Source of the DNA: Cyclobacteriaceae bacterium
Lineage (GTDB): Bacteria > Bacteroidota > Bacteroidia > Cytophagales > Cyclobacteriaceae
Direction of reading: 5' to 3'
Length of the DNA: 6,766 bases
Assembly (NCBI GenBank): GCA_030589835.1
Contig: JAUUZS010000238.1
Span: forward strand, 1 to 6,766
Below the pieces are notes generated by a model. That model did not search any database, was not told the origin of the DNA, and was given only the letters and a program-made list of their open reading frames with translations. The translations under genes were made by a program, and so were the position numbers. Position 1 is the stretch's first letter; each line of letters starts with the position of its first letter. Below are positions 6,278 to 6,766 of the stretch, piece after piece.

Positions 6278-6766
6278 ATGAAACGAACAATTACAAATGC
6301 GATGTTACTGATGGCCATCATCATGCTCTCTTTGGCCTTTTCACCGATTGATGAAAAGAATAAAGTTCATCTTAAAGTTACAAAAGAAGAAAATGGAGAA
6401 AAAACCATTTTTGAAAAAGTATATGCCACTATGGATGAATTAAAAGCTGATGAAGAGCTCAAAAAATTTGATGTGCTTGTAGATCAGTGGGCGAATGAAA
6501 AAGGACATCACATGATGCACATGGAACATGGGGATCATGATGGAGCACAGAAGATTATTATAAAGAAAAAAATTGGTGGTGAGGAGAAAATGACATGGAT
6601 TAGCGAAGATAACGAGGATATTCATGATGGAGACCATCATATTGTCATAAAGCATAAAGACGGAAAAGAGGAAAAAATAATTACAAAGGAGCGTGTTATA
6701 AAAATGAAAACAGATGGGGATAGAACTGATATCACCATAGAAATAGATAGCGACGGCGAGCACAAT
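6278..6766 (+). CDS. Putative secreted His/Met-rich repeat protein, 3' end outside the window
   Basis: The frame is open from the ATG at 6278 to the window end (163 codons, no stop), so the protein is truncated by the window. Residues 1 to about 22 form a signal peptide: a basic start (MKR) and a hydrophobic core (AMLLMAIIMLSLAF). The mature part is highly charged. Short units recur in which an alternating hydrophobic strand is followed by an acidic or glycine turn: KVHLKVTKEENGEK (29-42), KIIIKKKIGGEEK (92-104), HIVIKHKDGKEEK (121-133) and DITIEIDSDGE (151-161). The last three lie about 30 residues apart. A cluster at 76-89 packs five His and three Met into 14 residues (GHHMMHMEHGDHDG), and more His occur at 116-126, suggesting possible metal binding. 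I recognise no named family. It is divergent from the two-component operon and may be a target of it. No Shine-Dalgarno; the start is preceded by AT-rich sequence. Confidence 0.8.
   Translation, partial: MKRTITNAMLLMAIIMLSLAFSPIDEKNKVHLKVTKEENGEKTIFEKVYATMDELKADEELKKFDVLVDQWANEKGHHMMHMEHGDHDGAQKIIIKKKIGGEEKMTWISEDNEDIHDGDHHIVIKHKDGKEEKIITKERVIKMKTDGDRTDITIEIDSDGEHN

Noticed and set aside
6440..6763. Open frame of 107 codons on the - strand
   Set aside because: It is antisense to the secreted-protein frame, which has a signal peptide and coherent repeats. The antisense product is a hydrophobic, Phe/Ile-rich string typical of the reverse of Lys/Glu/His-rich coding sequence.
1..6766. tRNA, rRNA, CRISPR array, insertion sequence or attachment site
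   Set aside because: No spaced repeat array, transposase motif, terminal inverted repeats or tRNA-like cloverleaf was recognised by reading either strand. Without a covariance search, small RNAs cannot be excluded.

Overview
The window looks like chromosomal core sequence from a member of the Bacteroidota, most likely a Cytophagales-type organism. Three things point there: a single-chain MurF-alanine racemase fusion, a two-component pair resembling RprX/RprY of Bacteroides, and AT-rich start regions without Shine-Dalgarno sequences plus candidate TAnnTTTG -7 elements. The placement rests on gene content and sequence style, not on any database search.

Layout, left to right. At the left edge a short open frame on the + strand may be the C-terminal tail of a gene that converges on, and overlaps, the next one. 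Positions 79-2529 (-) hold the bifunctional murF-alr gene for peptidoglycan precursor synthesis. A 163-bp gap carries two small dyads and a good intrinsic terminator for the upstream gene. Positions 2693-3415 (-) encode a HisA-type TIM barrel that keeps its phosphate-binding loops but has Ser and Asn where HisA has its two catalytic aspartates. A 347-bp AT-rich spacer (3416-3762) follows, with a small inverted repeat, a GC-rich islet and a weak terminator. Positions 3763-6067 (-) form a histidine kinase/response regulator operon in which the kinase stop and regulator start overlap by 8 nt. A 210-bp divergent intergenic region separates this operon from a secreted, His/Met-rich protein on the + strand (6278 to the window end, cut off).

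The most interesting region is the divergent spacer at 6068-6277. It contains three head-to-tail copies of TTTAACAT at an exact 10-bp period, the arrangement expected for tandem OmpR/PhoB-family binding on one face of the helix. Candidate -7 elements lie on either side. The simplest model is that the regulator binds there, controlling its own operon and the divergent envelope protein. This is inference from position and sequence. The second item of note is the HisA-like protein, which probably does not catalyse the histidine-pathway isomerisation. No mobile element, CRISPR array, tRNA or rRNA was seen. No wholly new multi-gene system is evident.
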